Assembly (NCBI RefSeq): GCF_004698125.1
Contig: NZ_SRHV01000006.1
Coordinates: forward strand, 186,001 to 250,000
Source: Halosimplex halophilum
Lineage (GTDB): Archaea > Halobacteriota > Halobacteria > Halobacteriales > Haloarculaceae
Length of the DNA stretch: 64,000 nucleotides
Reading direction: 5' to 3'
Part shown: in pieces, positions 17,429-26,134 of the stretch
Layout: every line of letters starts with the position of its first letter
Numbering within the stretch: the first letter of the stretch is position 1
Translations under genes and position numbers: made by a program
The notes under the pieces: model-generated
The model's database searches: none
What the model was told of the DNA's origin: nothing
The model's input: the letters and a program-made list of their open reading frames with translations, nothing else

Positions 17429-20400
17429 ATGGGAATTACGAAACAGGAGGCAATGGCGGATGGTGCAGCTGATCTCGACGACGTTCTCGACCGCGTCGCC
17501 CAGCGGATCGAGTTTCTCGAGTTGCTTTCGGACGGCGAGTGGATGACCAACGAGATCGTCGACCAGCTCCCGCATTCGCGGTCGACGGTCTCGCGAGCGC
17601 TTCGGCAGTTGCAGGAGACCGACCTGATAGAGAAACGGGCGGACGGCTATACGGTCACGCCACACGGGGCGCTCCTGGCCGAGCAGTACCGGGACTACAG
17701 ATCCGAGGCCCGGTCGATATTCGGGGCCCGACAGCTACTCGCGTCGCTCCCGGACGACGAACAGGTCGCCCGCGAATTCGTTGCGAACGCCACAACGATC
17801 GGGTTGACGGAGTCTCCGCCGTTTCGACCACTCGAGGTCATCTCGGAGCAGATCGCTACCGGTCGACGCGTCCACGTCTATCTGCCAACACTCTCCGGCC
17901 CGCATCTCCTCCGTGTCTTCCGCCGGCTCGTCGTCGAGGAAGCGGGGTCACTGAAACTGGTCGTCTCGACCGACCTCGGTGAATCGCTATTGTCGTACTA
18001 TCCCGGGATCCTCGGCGAGCTTGCCGACGAGGGCGACTTCGAGATACAGTTCGTGAACGACGGCCCGTCGTACGGTGCTGTCGTCTCCGAATCTCCCGAA
18101 CAGCGTGAAGCCACCGTCACCGTGTACTCCGAGGACGGTGCGATGCAAGGCGGGCTGGCAACGGAAGACGATACGGCCGTCGAGTGGGCACTCGACCGGG
18201 TCCGTGAGCTCGAAGCCGCTGCTACCGATCGAACCGAAGACTTCGAAGCGATCTCAACGGGGGCGGAGTCACGGCTGTCGCCGGTGGTCGGCGAGTCCTC
18301 TCACACGACTGTAGAATCCGGCGCCGTCCCGCTCGACCTTCGCGAGGAAGGCTTCGAGGTGCTCGCCGAGACCGACTTCGAATCGGAGGGGCTACCCCCG
18401 GACACGGCACTACGCGTCGGCCTCTCCTTCGCAGAGATAGACGACGGGCTGGCCATCGATCGGACGGTCGAATCGGACGGTGAAGCGGAGCGGTCCCTGA
18501 CGAGCGAACTCGTCGACCGATTGCTCGACGGAACGGACACCGTCCTCCTCGGGCCGCCGGGGTCGGGGAAGAGCACCGTCTGCAAGATGGTCGCCCGCGA
18601 GTGGTACGCTCGTGACCGTGGCCCGGTGGTGTATCGGGAAACCGACCACGGGCGTTCATTCGAGTCGGTCGCTACGCTCGAAGCCTTTCTCCAGCGTTCC
18701 GAGGGTCACGCGCTGGTGGTCGTCGAGGACGCTCTCCGGCTGGAATCCCGTCGGATCCTCTCCGTGGTCGAGACGTTCAGAGACGACGAGGACGTGACGT
18801 TCCTGCTCGACTCCCGACAGCGCGAGTGGGACGATCCGACGGAACCGCTCAAAGACGCCCGACTGGACTCCGTTCGCCGGCAGGTACTCTCACAGGTGTC
18901 GATGCCGGAACTCACCGAGAGCGAGGCACAGAGTCTCGTCGAGACGGCTACCCGGGCGACGGACGGCGAGATGGACCTGGACGGCGGAACGGTCCTCCAG
19001 CGCATTCACGACACCAACCGACCGGACGACGAGGTGACGCCGGGGGAGATGTTTCTGGCGCAGCAGCTCCTGCTAACCAGACTCGATTCGATGGCGTCGT
19101 ACGAGACGTCGACGGCGACGACGTTCGAAGAAGATGTCCGCTACTGGTACGATCGGTTCGTCGACAGCGAGGCGGACTCGCTGGGCGATCTCGCGCTGCT
19201 CGTCAACGTCTTCAACGCGGCAGGGCTCCCTATCGCTCCGGAGTTGCTCTCTAGTTTGTCGAGCCGGTACGAAACATCGACCGTCTCACAGGCGCTCGAA
19301 CGGCTGGAGGGGACTCTTCTGTTCGAATCGACGAACCGGGAGTTCGGGCGCGAGTACCGGACGAACAGCGAACTCTGGTCCGTCCGCTTTCTCGAACAGT
19401 TCGTCCGCTCGTCTCCCGACCCGGCCGCTCGGTTCGAGCGATGCATCCAGCCCGTGCTCTCGCTCGTCGACGACCCGGAGCACCGAGACCGTATCTTGGA
19501 GGAACTCGAACACACCACCCCGTACCTCAGCCAGATCGAACACCATCCCACGACCTGGAGCGAGGAGTTCGTCACTCGCCTCTTCCAGGTCGGACTAACC
19601 TACTACCGACTGGCGCCGATGTTCGGTACCAGCTCGGAGACGAGCCTGGAGTTGCCGTCCGAGTGCCCCGACGTAGTGGCCGCTCGCATCACGGGCTGGC
19701 GGGGGCGGATGTATCGGGTCCACGGGATGCACGACGAGGCGCTCGCGGAGTACGAGTCGCTCGAGCGGCGGCTTGAGTCGACGACTGAACTGCCGTCAAC
19801 CGAAGTCACACGACTGCGGGTCGACTGTTTGACGGGGAAAGTATCGATCCTGAGTGACCGGGGGCAGTTGGACGAAGCTGCGGAACTCGCCGAAGAGGCC
19901 ATCCGCGTCGCAAAGCGAGGAGACATCAACGACCGGGAGCCGTCAGCTCGACTGGATTACGCCCACATCGCGTACAAGCGGGCCGACTTCGACGAGGCAC
20001 TGGAGCGCTACGAGGGCTGTATCGAGGCGGCACGACGCACTGGGGACGAAAAAACACGCGCCCGCGCCCTGACTGCATCGGGGGCGATCTTCTCGGAACG
20101 AGGGGAGTACGACCGGGCGATCGAGCGGTACGGTCAGGCCCTGGAACTCTCCCGCGAGATCAACGACCGCCGAAACGAGGCCAACACACTGGGAAACATG
20201 GGCGTGCTCGCCCGGGACAGGAACGAACTCGAACGGGCGCTCGACCGGTTCAGGGAGAAGCTGCGGCTGGCCAGGGAGTTGGGCGAGCGACACACCGAAG
20301 CCAACGCGCTGTGGAACATCGCGAGCGTCGAGTCCGAGCGCGGCAACCTCGATACGGCGGTCGACCACGCGACGAAAGCGCTCGAACTGAGTCAAGCTGT

Positions 20401-20956
20401 AGAGGTTCGCCGTGTCGTCGCCGAATCACTCCACTTGCTCGGCGAGATCGAGCGCCAGCGTGGGAACCTGACGAAGAGCCGCCAGTACGCCGAGGACAGC
20501 CTGGACGCGTTCGAAGAGAGCGGGTACAGGTACGGCGTAGCGGCCGCCTATCGAAACCTCGCCCGTATCGAACTTGCGGCGGAGCAGTACCACTCCGCAC
20601 GGGAGTACCTCGAAGAAGCACGGACGCTCGCCGAAGAGATGGAGACGCAGGCCAGCCTCGCTGCCTGTGACGAGATCGCCTCGCGAATCGCGTATCGAGC
20701 GGGACGACTGTCCGAGGCGGAAGAACGGGCACAGGCCGGGCTGGATACCTATCGTTCGACCGATCGGACGAAAGGCGCCGCCGAGACGCTTCACGTCCTG
20801 GCGCTCGTCGCGTTCGACCGGGGTAACACCGAGCGGGGGCGCTCGTACCTCGACGAAGCGAGAGACCTTGCTCACGAGGCCGGAGTCCAGCGAACGATCG
20901 ACCGAGTCGAACAGACCAGTCCCCACGACCGTACTGCGAAAACAGAGCAGGTGTAG
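17429..20956 (+). CDS. wHTH - FilR1-like - P-loop NTPase - TPR protein (STAND-like)
   Basis: The 1,175-residue protein has four parts. Residues 30-90 form a winged helix (WMTNEIVDQLPHSRSTVSRA). Residues 95-270 resemble the FilR1-type ligand domain of haloarchaeal regulators (RVHVYLPTLSGP, LKLVVSTDLGESLL, VTVYSEDGAMQGG). Residues 360-650 are an NTPase with Walker A GPPGSGKST near 375 and Walker B ALVVVEDALRLE near 430, then a sensor-like FLLDSRQREW. From about 753 to 1165 there are roughly ten TPR-like helical pairs (ALERYEGCIEAARRTGD, AIERYGQALELSREIND). This order, effector/NTPase/repeat sensor, is that of STAND ATPases, but with a DNA-binding and a ligand domain as effector. The start was set at the ATG just before the wHTH; the open frame upstream is the antisense of the neighbouring genes. 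Confidence 0.88.
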   Translation: MGITKQEAMADGAADLDDVLDRVAQRIEFLELLSDGEWMTNEIVDQLPHSRSTVSRALRQLQETDLIEKRADGYTVTPHGALLAEQYRDYRSEARSIFGARQLLASLPDDEQVAREFVANATTIGLTESPPFRPLEVISEQIATGRRVHVYLPTLSGPHLLRVFRRLVVEEAGSLKLVVSTDLGESLLSYYPGILGELADEGDFEIQFVNDGPSYGAVVSESPEQREATVTVYSEDGAMQGGLATEDDTAVEWALDRVRELEAAATDRTEDFEAISTGAESRLSPVVGESSHTTVESGAVPLDLREEGFEVLAETDFESEGLPPDTALRVGLSFAEIDDGLAIDRTVESDGEAERSLTSELVDRLLDGTDTVLLGPPGSGKSTVCKMVAREWYARDRGPVVYRETDHGRSFESVATLEAFLQRSEGHALVVVEDALRLESRRILSVVETFRDDEDVTFLLDSRQREWDDPTEPLKDARLDSVRRQVLSQVSMPELTESEAQSLVETATRATDGEMDLDGGTVLQRIHDTNRPDDEVTPGEMFLAQQLLLTRLDSMASYETSTATTFEEDVRYWYDRFVDSEADSLGDLALLVNVFNAAGLPIAPELLSSLSSRYETSTVSQALERLEGTLLFESTNREFGREYRTNSELWSVRFLEQFVRSSPDPAARFERCIQPVLSLVDDPEHRDRILEELEHTTPYLSQIEHHPTTWSEEFVTRLFQVGLTYYRLAPMFGTSSETSLELPSECPDVVAARITGWRGRMYRVHGMHDEALAEYESLERRLESTTELPSTEVTRLRVDCLTGKVSILSDRGQLDEAAELAEEAIRVAKRGDINDREPSARLDYAHIAYKRADFDEALERYEGCIEAARRTGDEKTRARALTASGAIFSERGEYDRAIERYGQALELSREINDRRNEANTLGNMGVLARDRNELERALDRFREKLRLARELGERHTEANALWNIASVESERGNLDTAVDHATKALELSQAVEVRRVVAESLHLLGEIERQRGNLTKSRQYAEDSLDAFEESGYRYGVAAAYRNLARIELAAEQYHSAREYLEEARTLAEEMETQASLAACDEIASRIAYRAGRLSEAEERAQAGLDTYRSTDRTKGAAETLHVLALVAFDRGNTERGRSYLDEARDLAHEAGVQRTIDRVEQTSPHDRTAKTEQV

Positions 20957-21516
20957 CACGGTACCTCGCAGAGCCCCCCGGAACGGAGGCACTCGTGTTG
21001 AGCTCGGCGAGATAGAGGGGGCCGCCGCGGGTAGTGGTCGAGGTGACACGGTAGACTCGAAGTGTGCTCGGGCGTCGCCTTCACTCACGAGAGATCGGTC
21101 GCTATCAGTGTCCGTCATCGTCGCTCCTGTCGGTCCAAAACTCAAAACTGAGAGCCGACGCGTCACTGACGATGAACAGATCAGCGGGAAGGGGTGCCCG
21201 AGTTTTCGGGCACTGAGCGCATCCCGCAGCGAAGTTGGGTGGGTGTGTGGGTGGTCGGGCTTCGGTGCCCGTAACGAAGTGGATGGCTTCGTTGCCCGTG
21301 TGTGCGGGCATGCTCATTTAAGAGCGGATTGGTATCAGCTTTTGGCCAATTTGTTTAGGTACTCCTGGCCCTTAACTCTCAATCCCCTACCTGTAATTAA
21401 TTTATATAGGAATACGCGAGATCGTCAGTCGAGTACTTGACCTTCTCACACCGGCCATTAATAGCTCCTCAACTGATAATATAATCTCTATTGGTGGACA
21501 GTGTCGGGTGACACTG
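20957..21516. other. 560-base intergenic region with three hairpins and an AT-rich end
   Basis: No convincing gene. The first half is GC-rich and holds a cluster of inverted repeats at 21194-21310. The second half (21340-21500) is unusually AT-rich for this genome, with TATA-like TTAATTTATATAGG near 21396. The 70-codon frame on the minus strand at 21105-21317 overlaps the hairpins and I do not trust it. Confidence 0.5.
21194..21310. repeat. Cluster of three hairpins
   Basis: Three perfect inverted repeats lie in line: GTGCCCGA-GTTT-TCGGGCAC (21194-21213), AACGAAG-7-CTTCGTT (21273-21293) and TGCCCG-6-CGGGCA (21293-21310). The close packing and GC-rich stems suggest a structured RNA or the end of a mobile element. 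No family is recognised. Confidence 0.5.
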
Positions 21517-22080
21517 TTATTCGACGACGAGTCGGGTCTGCAGCGGGACCTCGTTCGCGATTATGTCTACGAGCGGGGAGGTTGATTCAACGCGCTCGTG
21601 TAGCTCTGCGAGTTCGTCCTCGGGCGCGTCGGCGTCGACGTACACCGTGCACGTGACCGACTCGTAGCCGGGTCTGACGTCTTCTGAGATGCCGAGGAAT
21701 CCACGGAGATCGACGTCGCCTTCCATCTCGAACCGGAGGTTGTCGAGTTCGATCCCCATGTGTGCAGCGTTGGCCGCGTAGCCGACGCTCAGACACGAAC
21801 CGAGTGCGCCAAGTACGAGTTCGACGGCGTTCGGACCCGTCCGCTCGCCGAGGATCTGTTCGGGTTCGTCGCCCTCGAGCGCGAACTCGCGACTGTGGAT
21901 GGTCTCGCCCGCCTGATCGAACTCGTCGATCGTCGTCACGGATTTGAGTGCGTCTTTCCATTCGGTTTCGGCCCGGAACGTGAACGAACCGACATCGGGA
22001 TCGTCAGTAATCCCTTCGACCGCTCCTTCAAGCGCCGAGATGTCGACACCGTTTACGACCGACCGTTCTGAGGCTGCCAT
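21517..22080 (-). CDS. OsmC family protein
   Basis: The 187-residue protein carries the OsmC/YhfA fold: GERTGPNAVELVLGALGSCLSVGYAANAAH holds the conserved first cysteine and its helix, followed by strands VDLRGFLGI and SVTCTVYVDADAPE with the second cysteine and the C-terminal helix ELAELHERVES. OsmC proteins reduce organic hydroperoxides or bind thiol-type ligands; many YhfA-like members near sulfur genes have unknown substrates. A 90-residue N-terminal extension (residues 1-80) is longer than in short OsmC proteins. It stands alone. Confidence 0.88.
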   Translation of the reverse strand: MAASERSVVNGVDISALEGAVEGITDDPDVGSFTFRAETEWKDALKSVTTIDEFDQAGETIHSREFALEGDEPEQILGERTGPNAVELVLGALGSCLSVGYAANAAHMGIELDNLRFEMEGDVDLRGFLGISEDVRPGYESVTCTVYVDADAPEDELAELHERVESTSPLVDIIANEVPLQTRLVVE

Positions 22081-22252
22081 TTGGATTCACCACCATCGCT
22101 ACGTCGGGAGACCTGATAACACCGTATTGACGTATGATAGTCGATTACACGCATTTCCGGGGCTGATAGACGCTCGATGTTCAGCAACAGCCAACTGCGA
22201 CCAGATCAAGCTATTCGACATATCGACCTCTACAGGCGGGGCAGGCCGAGTG

Positions 22253-22273
22253 CCTCGGGGCTTGACCCCGGGG
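22253..22273. repeat. Hairpin CCTCGGGG-CTTGA-CCCCGGGG, repeated at 42409-42444
   Basis: An 8-bp stem (one G-T pair) with the loop CTTGA is followed by CGGTTCAC. The reverse complement shares GTGAACCGC and GGGTCAAGCCCC with the element at 42409-42444. This is likely an end relic of an IS200/IS605-type element, though no transposase remains beside it. Confidence 0.5.
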
Positions 22274-22334
22274 CGGTTCACGGAGGAGCCAAAGGCAACG
22301 GTTTACCAGCGTGCGGAGAGTACACCGATCGGAA

Positions 22335-22857
22335 ATGAGTCAGGCAGAGATCTCCGAAAGCCGACATCGAATTCTCACGGCTCTCGTGAATCGCTACCAG
22401 CAGACCGACGGGCCTGTCACAGCCAAGCGCGTCGCCGAGACGATCGACCGCGATCCCGGTTCGATCCGCAACCAGATCAGGGCCTGAAAACGCTGAATCT
22501 CGTCGCGGGAATTCCGGGGCCGAGTGGCGGCTACGAACCGACAGAGCACGCCTTCACCGTTCTCGACCGAGACCGGATCGACGACCACGAGACCGTCACG
22601 CTCTCTGGCAACTGCGACCGGATCGATGTCACTGTCGACGAAATCGACTTCACCAACGTCCACCACCCCGAGGAATGCACCGCCCACGTCGCTCTCCAGC
22701 AGGCGGCCAGCGGGATCGAGGCCGGTGACCCGGTTGCTATCGGCCCCACACCGCTGTCGAATCTCGTCATCGCCGGGAAGTAGAGGGCATCAACGATACC
22801 GACGACGCACTCGTCGTTGACGTCGCCATCACCGAGGCCCCACTCACCGAACCGTGA
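22335..22857 (+). pseudogene. Frameshifted winged-helix regulator
   Basis: From the ATG at 22335 the frame reads MSQAEISESRHRILTALVNR and continues into a winged helix (VTAKRVAETIDRDPGSIRNQ), then stops. The next frame continues the same protein (LKTLNLVAGIPGPSGGYEPT, then ALQQAASGIEAGDP and PTPLSNLVIAG) and stops at 22783. A third frame carries the last 25 residues (VEGINDTDDALVVDVAITEA) to 22857. So two single-base indels break an otherwise complete regulator of about 170 residues with a C-terminal ligand-like domain. Both breaks lie in simple contexts and could in principle be assembly errors. Confidence 0.8.
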
Positions 22858-23076
22858 CCTCAGGGCTGTCTTACCGAGACACCGTTCGAAGAATCTGAAC
22901 GCCAGTTACCGCGAGTAGATGATACTCGAGCGCAACTGGGCCCCAGTCATCCTCGTCGAGTGTCACGGACCAGAGTCTGTAGGCCGAACACTCACCGGGC
23001 TACCGGACGAGTATACAGATGAAGCGAGTCGGTCGCCCCATTCCGGATTCGGTCACTTTCAGCACGGTGAGAGGCC

Positions 23077-23283
23077 ATGAACGAGACAAACCACGAGAGC
23101 GCCTCAGACAGGTTCAGGTCCGAACGTGTCCCATCCGATGAGCGGCCGGGTCACGAACAGGTAGACGGCGACGACCCCACCATAGCGACGCACATCGAAG
23201 ACCCCGAGGGAACCGAGTGGTTCATCGTTGGGAACGACACCGGCGTGGTCTGTACCTCTAACCCCGTACCGATCGAGCGCTAA
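23077..23283 (+). CDS. Small acidic hypothetical protein
   Basis: A 68-residue acidic protein with a polar first half and a compact C-terminal strand pair (EGTEWFIVGNDTGVVCTS). No domain is recognised. The codon use and acidic composition fit a real haloarchaeal gene, and it has room for a promoter upstream. It stands between two regulator-like genes; function unknown. Confidence 0.55.
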   Translation: MNETNHESASDRFRSERVPSDERPGHEQVDGDDPTIATHIEDPEGTEWFIVGNDTGVVCTSNPVPIER

Positions 23284-23516
23284 CCGAGCGACGACGGGCC
23301 GTTCCTAGAAAGCTCTGCTACTGGCGAAGCAAGTGGACACTTGGATCCGAGAAGAGCGAGCGTAGGAGCTAGTTTGGTCGGCGCACCTTATCTGGTTCAC
23401 CTGGTAAACCGAACACCCCTACAAGACAGCTCTCGGCTCCCATCTCGATTTGGCTATGCGTCTGTCTGTACCAATTGATGTGGGTCAGTGGCGGCAACAG
23501 TCGGCAGTGCCGTCGT

Positions 23517-23756
23517 TCATCTCTGATCGAGGCCGCGGATTCGGCTATACGCCTCCTTGAGCTGGTCGTTGCCATGGTACCGTATCGTCTCGCTTCCGAT
23601 GTCGTACTCGATAATCCCCGCACTGGCTAATTTCGGCAGGTGGTGATGTTGAAGGGCTACTTCGATATCTTCCGTATTCGGTTGTTCCTCTCGGTGAACG
23701 GCGACCTGGCGAGCGATCCGTTTGACGGCCCGTCCTCGTCTGGCATTATACTTCAT
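23517..23756 (-). CDS. Small winged-helix protein, possibly N-terminally shortened
   Basis: The 79-residue product has the second half of the haloarchaeal wHTH domain often called DUF7344: EVALQHHHLPKLASAGIIEYDI, with the characteristic HHLPKLxxAGxxEYD motif and a final wing. The usual first helix and its strand are missing or reduced to the first 20 residues (NARRGRAVKRIARQV). It could therefore be a truncated gene or a divergent short member. A short AT-rich promoter-like sequence lies upstream at 23757-23775. The target is unknown. Confidence 0.65.
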   Translation of the reverse strand: MKYNARRGRAVKRIARQVAVHREEQPNTEDIEVALQHHHLPKLASAGIIEYDIGSETIRYHGNDQLKEAYSRIRGLDQR

Positions 23757-24123
23757 GATAGTATATTATAGTTCGGCCCGGTAGAGTTTTGGGCCAGAGC
23801 GGTTCGTACGAAGTCTGAGGCCGGTGAGACCACTGGTTCCACCGAAAAACTGGAATAGCGTGGTGAAGATAGTTTCCGCTACAGTTCTGCTAGGTCGGTA
23901 GTTATGGAGACCTCACTATCGCCGATGGAGATTATCAACCAACCAAGTAACGATTGAATCAACCGTTGGTTAAGAACTCAGATGTCGTTTTCGAGGACCC
24001 GAACCCGGTGTTTGATGTACTTTCAAACTCCTCAGATCGCGTGTCGGTCTGTCGAGGAGTCCGACGAGTTACTGGTTGGACCCATACCGGTGTCCAAATC
24101 GAATCCGCTGTGATTGGGCCAGT
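23757..24123. other. Intergenic region with nothing recognised
   Basis: Roughly 370 bases, more AT-rich than its surroundings. The open frame on the plus strand starting at 23954 runs antisense through the SWIM gene and has no protein-like features. No repeats were seen. Confidence 0.5.
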
Positions 24124-24648
24124 TCAGAACGCTGTGCCCTTTCTGTGGCACAGAACCAACTCACACAGTGTTTGGGAGTTCTCGCTTGCCGGTTCGAACG
24201 CACTCCCAGCAGGGAAAGTCGTCGATACAGTCGGGACAGCCCCCTCATCCGTCGCTGGCTTCTCCTCGTTACTATTCGGATCGACGTCAGTGTTCGATTC
24301 GTTCTGTGGCGCTGGTGGTTCGAACTGTCCACCGTCCGCAGCTATCGGTTGGGGTTTCTGGTTCGCCGAGACCGCTTCGAGGAGGGGCCGGCGAATCGCG
24401 ACAGCGACGCGATGCTTGCACGCGCCCTCGTAGTGCGTATCAGCCGGACACTCGCACGTAGCGGGGATGCCGTCCTCGACAGTTACGAGATACTCGTGGT
24501 CGCTCGGATTCGCATGACTCCCATTCCGGACAAGAATCTCCGTAGAGAGGAGTTCGAACTCGAAGGCTTCGTACTGGGCACGCTTGGCGATGCGACTGTT
24601 GAACGAGAGTGCTTGTAACGGATGCATGGGTTCATCGGAGCGCCCCAT
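24124..24648 (-). CDS. SWIM zinc-finger protein
   Basis: The protein has the haloarchaeal SWIM pattern: KRAQYEAFEFELL, VRNGSHANPSDHEYLVTVED, and the zinc motif CECPADTHYEGACKH (CxC...CxH). A variable Asp/Pro-rich linker follows and the end keeps a degenerate second knuckle (CELVLCHRKG instead of the usual PCWxC). SWIM domains bind DNA or proteins; these small proteins often sit on plasmids and near replication or repair genes. Start choice between 24648 and the Met at 24627 is uncertain; the family usually starts close to the second. Confidence 0.8.
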   Translation of the reverse strand: MGRSDEPMHPLQALSFNSRIAKRAQYEAFEFELLSTEILVRNGSHANPSDHEYLVTVEDGIPATCECPADTHYEGACKHRVAVAIRRPLLEAVSANQKPQPIAADGGQFEPPAPQNESNTDVDPNSNEEKPATDEGAVPTVSTTFPAGSAFEPASENSQTLCELVLCHRKGTAF

Positions 24649-24796
24649 TGTGAGCGCCCCGCCCCTAGTGGCGCACACAAACCAACCCGAGCGCTCACCT
24701 GATTCCAATGACTCACGCACTTCGGGGCAGCGGACTGAAACAGGCAATTCTCGGCCAGAGGTGTCTCCCGTGGGAGGCCTCTCGTTGATTCGATCG

Positions 24797-24845
24797 GTCT
24801 TATGTAACATTCCACGAGTCTCGAAGAGCAGTTGTTACATAAGAC
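24797..24845. repeat. Perfect 13-bp inverted repeat with 23-base spacer
   Basis: GTCTTATGTAACA (24797-24809) is followed by its exact reverse complement TGTTACATAAGAC (24833-24845). The repeat is AT-richer than its surroundings. It lies between the SWIM gene and the Orc1/Cdc6 gene, about 65 bases before the TTTCCGGAAA repeats. It could be part of an origin, an integration scar or a regulator site. Confidence 0.75.
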
Positions 24846-24910
24846 GGGAATCGGCCCAATTCACCGGCCCCCGGTCGACCCAATGCTGACCCCGCCGATC
24901 CCCAGGGCAG

Positions 24911-25004
24911 TTTCCGGAAAGCGACGACCGGACCGACTCAGACCACCGGAAAGCGGCCCTGATCATCCGATTCGCCGTCCTCACACGACCCTTTCCGGAA
25001 ACGG
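24911..25004. other. Candidate origin boxes (TTTCCGGAAA repeats) before orc1/cdc6
   Basis: Three related elements occur in 94 bases: TTTCCGGAAAGCG (24911), ACCGGAAAGCG (24945) and TTTCCGGAAACGG (24992). Two contain the perfect palindrome TTTCCGGAAA. Archaeal origin recognition boxes are short repeats directly upstream of their own orc1/cdc6 gene, and the third copy overlaps the likely promoter, which would allow autoregulation. The sequence differs from the textbook ORB, so the assignment rests on position and repetition. Confidence 0.55.
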
Positions 25005-25051
25005 CCCGCATACGTTTTAGTAGTCCAAGTCGGATCACTTCCGTACCAGAC

Positions 25052-26080
25052 ATGATCCGCGATGCTCGCGTGTTGCGCGCCGGGTTCGTCCCGCGGGAGA
25101 TCGAGCATCGCGACGCGGAAGTCAACCACCTTTCCAGCGTCCTCGACCCGATCACCGAGGGCGAACCCGCCGACACCGCCCTCGTGACCGGCCCGAGCGG
25201 CGCGGGCAAGACCTGCCTCGCGAAGTTCGTCACCGAACGGCTGCGTGAAGAGGTGCTGGACATCGAGACGGTCTACGTCAACTGCTGGCGCAACTACACG
25301 CGCTTCCGGACGCTCTACCAGATCCTGGATACGCTCGGCAAGACTATCGACATCCACCGCCAGTCGACGCCCCACGACGAACTTGTCGAACGCCTCCAGC
25401 AGTACGACGGGCCCCGCACCGTCGTCATCCTCGACGAGGCCGACCAGCTGGAGAACCCCGACGTGCTCTACGACCTGCACAGCCTCCCGCAGTTCGGGCT
25501 GATCTGCATCGCGAATAGCGAGGAGGACCTCATCGCCCGCGTCGACGACCGGCTGGTCAGTCGCCTCCGGTCGAGCGAGCACGTCCGGATGGACAAGTAC
25601 CACGTCGACCAGCTGCAGGACATCCTCGCCGCCCGCGTCCGGCGCGGGCTCGACCCCGACGCGATCACTGACGCCCAGCTCCGCCGGATCGCCGACGCCG
25701 CGGCCGGCGACGCCCGCCTCGCCATCGGCATCCTCCGGACCGCCGCGAGTGCGGCCGACCGCCGCGGCACCGACCGCATCACCGACGAGCTGCTGCTCGA
25801 CGCCGCGAGCGACGCCCGCGACTCGATCCGACAGACCAACCTCGACTCGTTGACGCCCCACCAGCGGGTCGTCTACGACATCGTTCGCGAGCACGGCCCG
25901 CTGGGGCCCGGCGAGATCCACGACCACTACACGGACGAAGTCGAGGACCCGCGCACGAAGCGGACCGTCCGGAACTACCTCTCGAAGATGACTCAGTACA
26001 ATCTCCTCACCGCAGAAGGGACGAGCCGCGACCGCGAATACGCGCTCGTCGATCCGGCGACAACATCGCCGACGCAGTGA
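25052..26080 (+). CDS. orc1/cdc6: Orc1/Cdc6 family replication initiator
   Basis: The 342-residue AAA+ protein has Walker A GPSGAGKT near residue 48, Walker B VVILDEADQL near 125, and sensor motif ICIANSEEDL; a C-terminal winged helix (LTPHQRVVYDIVREHGP...RTVRNYLSKMTQYNLL) follows. Orc1/Cdc6 proteins bind origin boxes and load the MCM helicase. Haloarchaeal genomes carry many paralogs, often one per replicon or integrated element. Here it lies immediately downstream of repeated TTTCCGGAAA boxes. It has a typical length for the short paralogs. The following genes are unrelated metabolic genes on the other strand. Confidence 0.92.
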   Translation: MIRDARVLRAGFVPREIEHRDAEVNHLSSVLDPITEGEPADTALVTGPSGAGKTCLAKFVTERLREEVLDIETVYVNCWRNYTRFRTLYQILDTLGKTIDIHRQSTPHDELVERLQQYDGPRTVVILDEADQLENPDVLYDLHSLPQFGLICIANSEEDLIARVDDRLVSRLRSSEHVRMDKYHVDQLQDILAARVRRGLDPDAITDAQLRRIADAAAGDARLAIGILRTAASAADRRGTDRITDELLLDAASDARDSIRQTNLDSLTPHQRVVYDIVREHGPLGPGEIHDHYTDEVEDPRTKRTVRNYLSKMTQYNLLTAEGTSRDREYALVDPATTSPTQ

Positions 26081-26134
26081 GTGGGGGGCAGTGGCTTCTG
26101 TGCAGTATAGGGAACCGCCTGTTCACTGGGCATA

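Noticed and set aside
21105-21317. 70-residue minus-strand gene
   Set aside because: It spans the hairpin cluster, has no recognisable pattern and no clear promoter.
22914-22930. CGAGTA-N5-TACTCG as a TrmB operator
   Set aside because: Perfect but short, and not next to a promoter of an intact gene; chance is likely.
23954-24433. Plus-strand protein of 159 residues
   Set aside because: Antisense to the SWIM gene, whose zinc motif and family pattern are clear.
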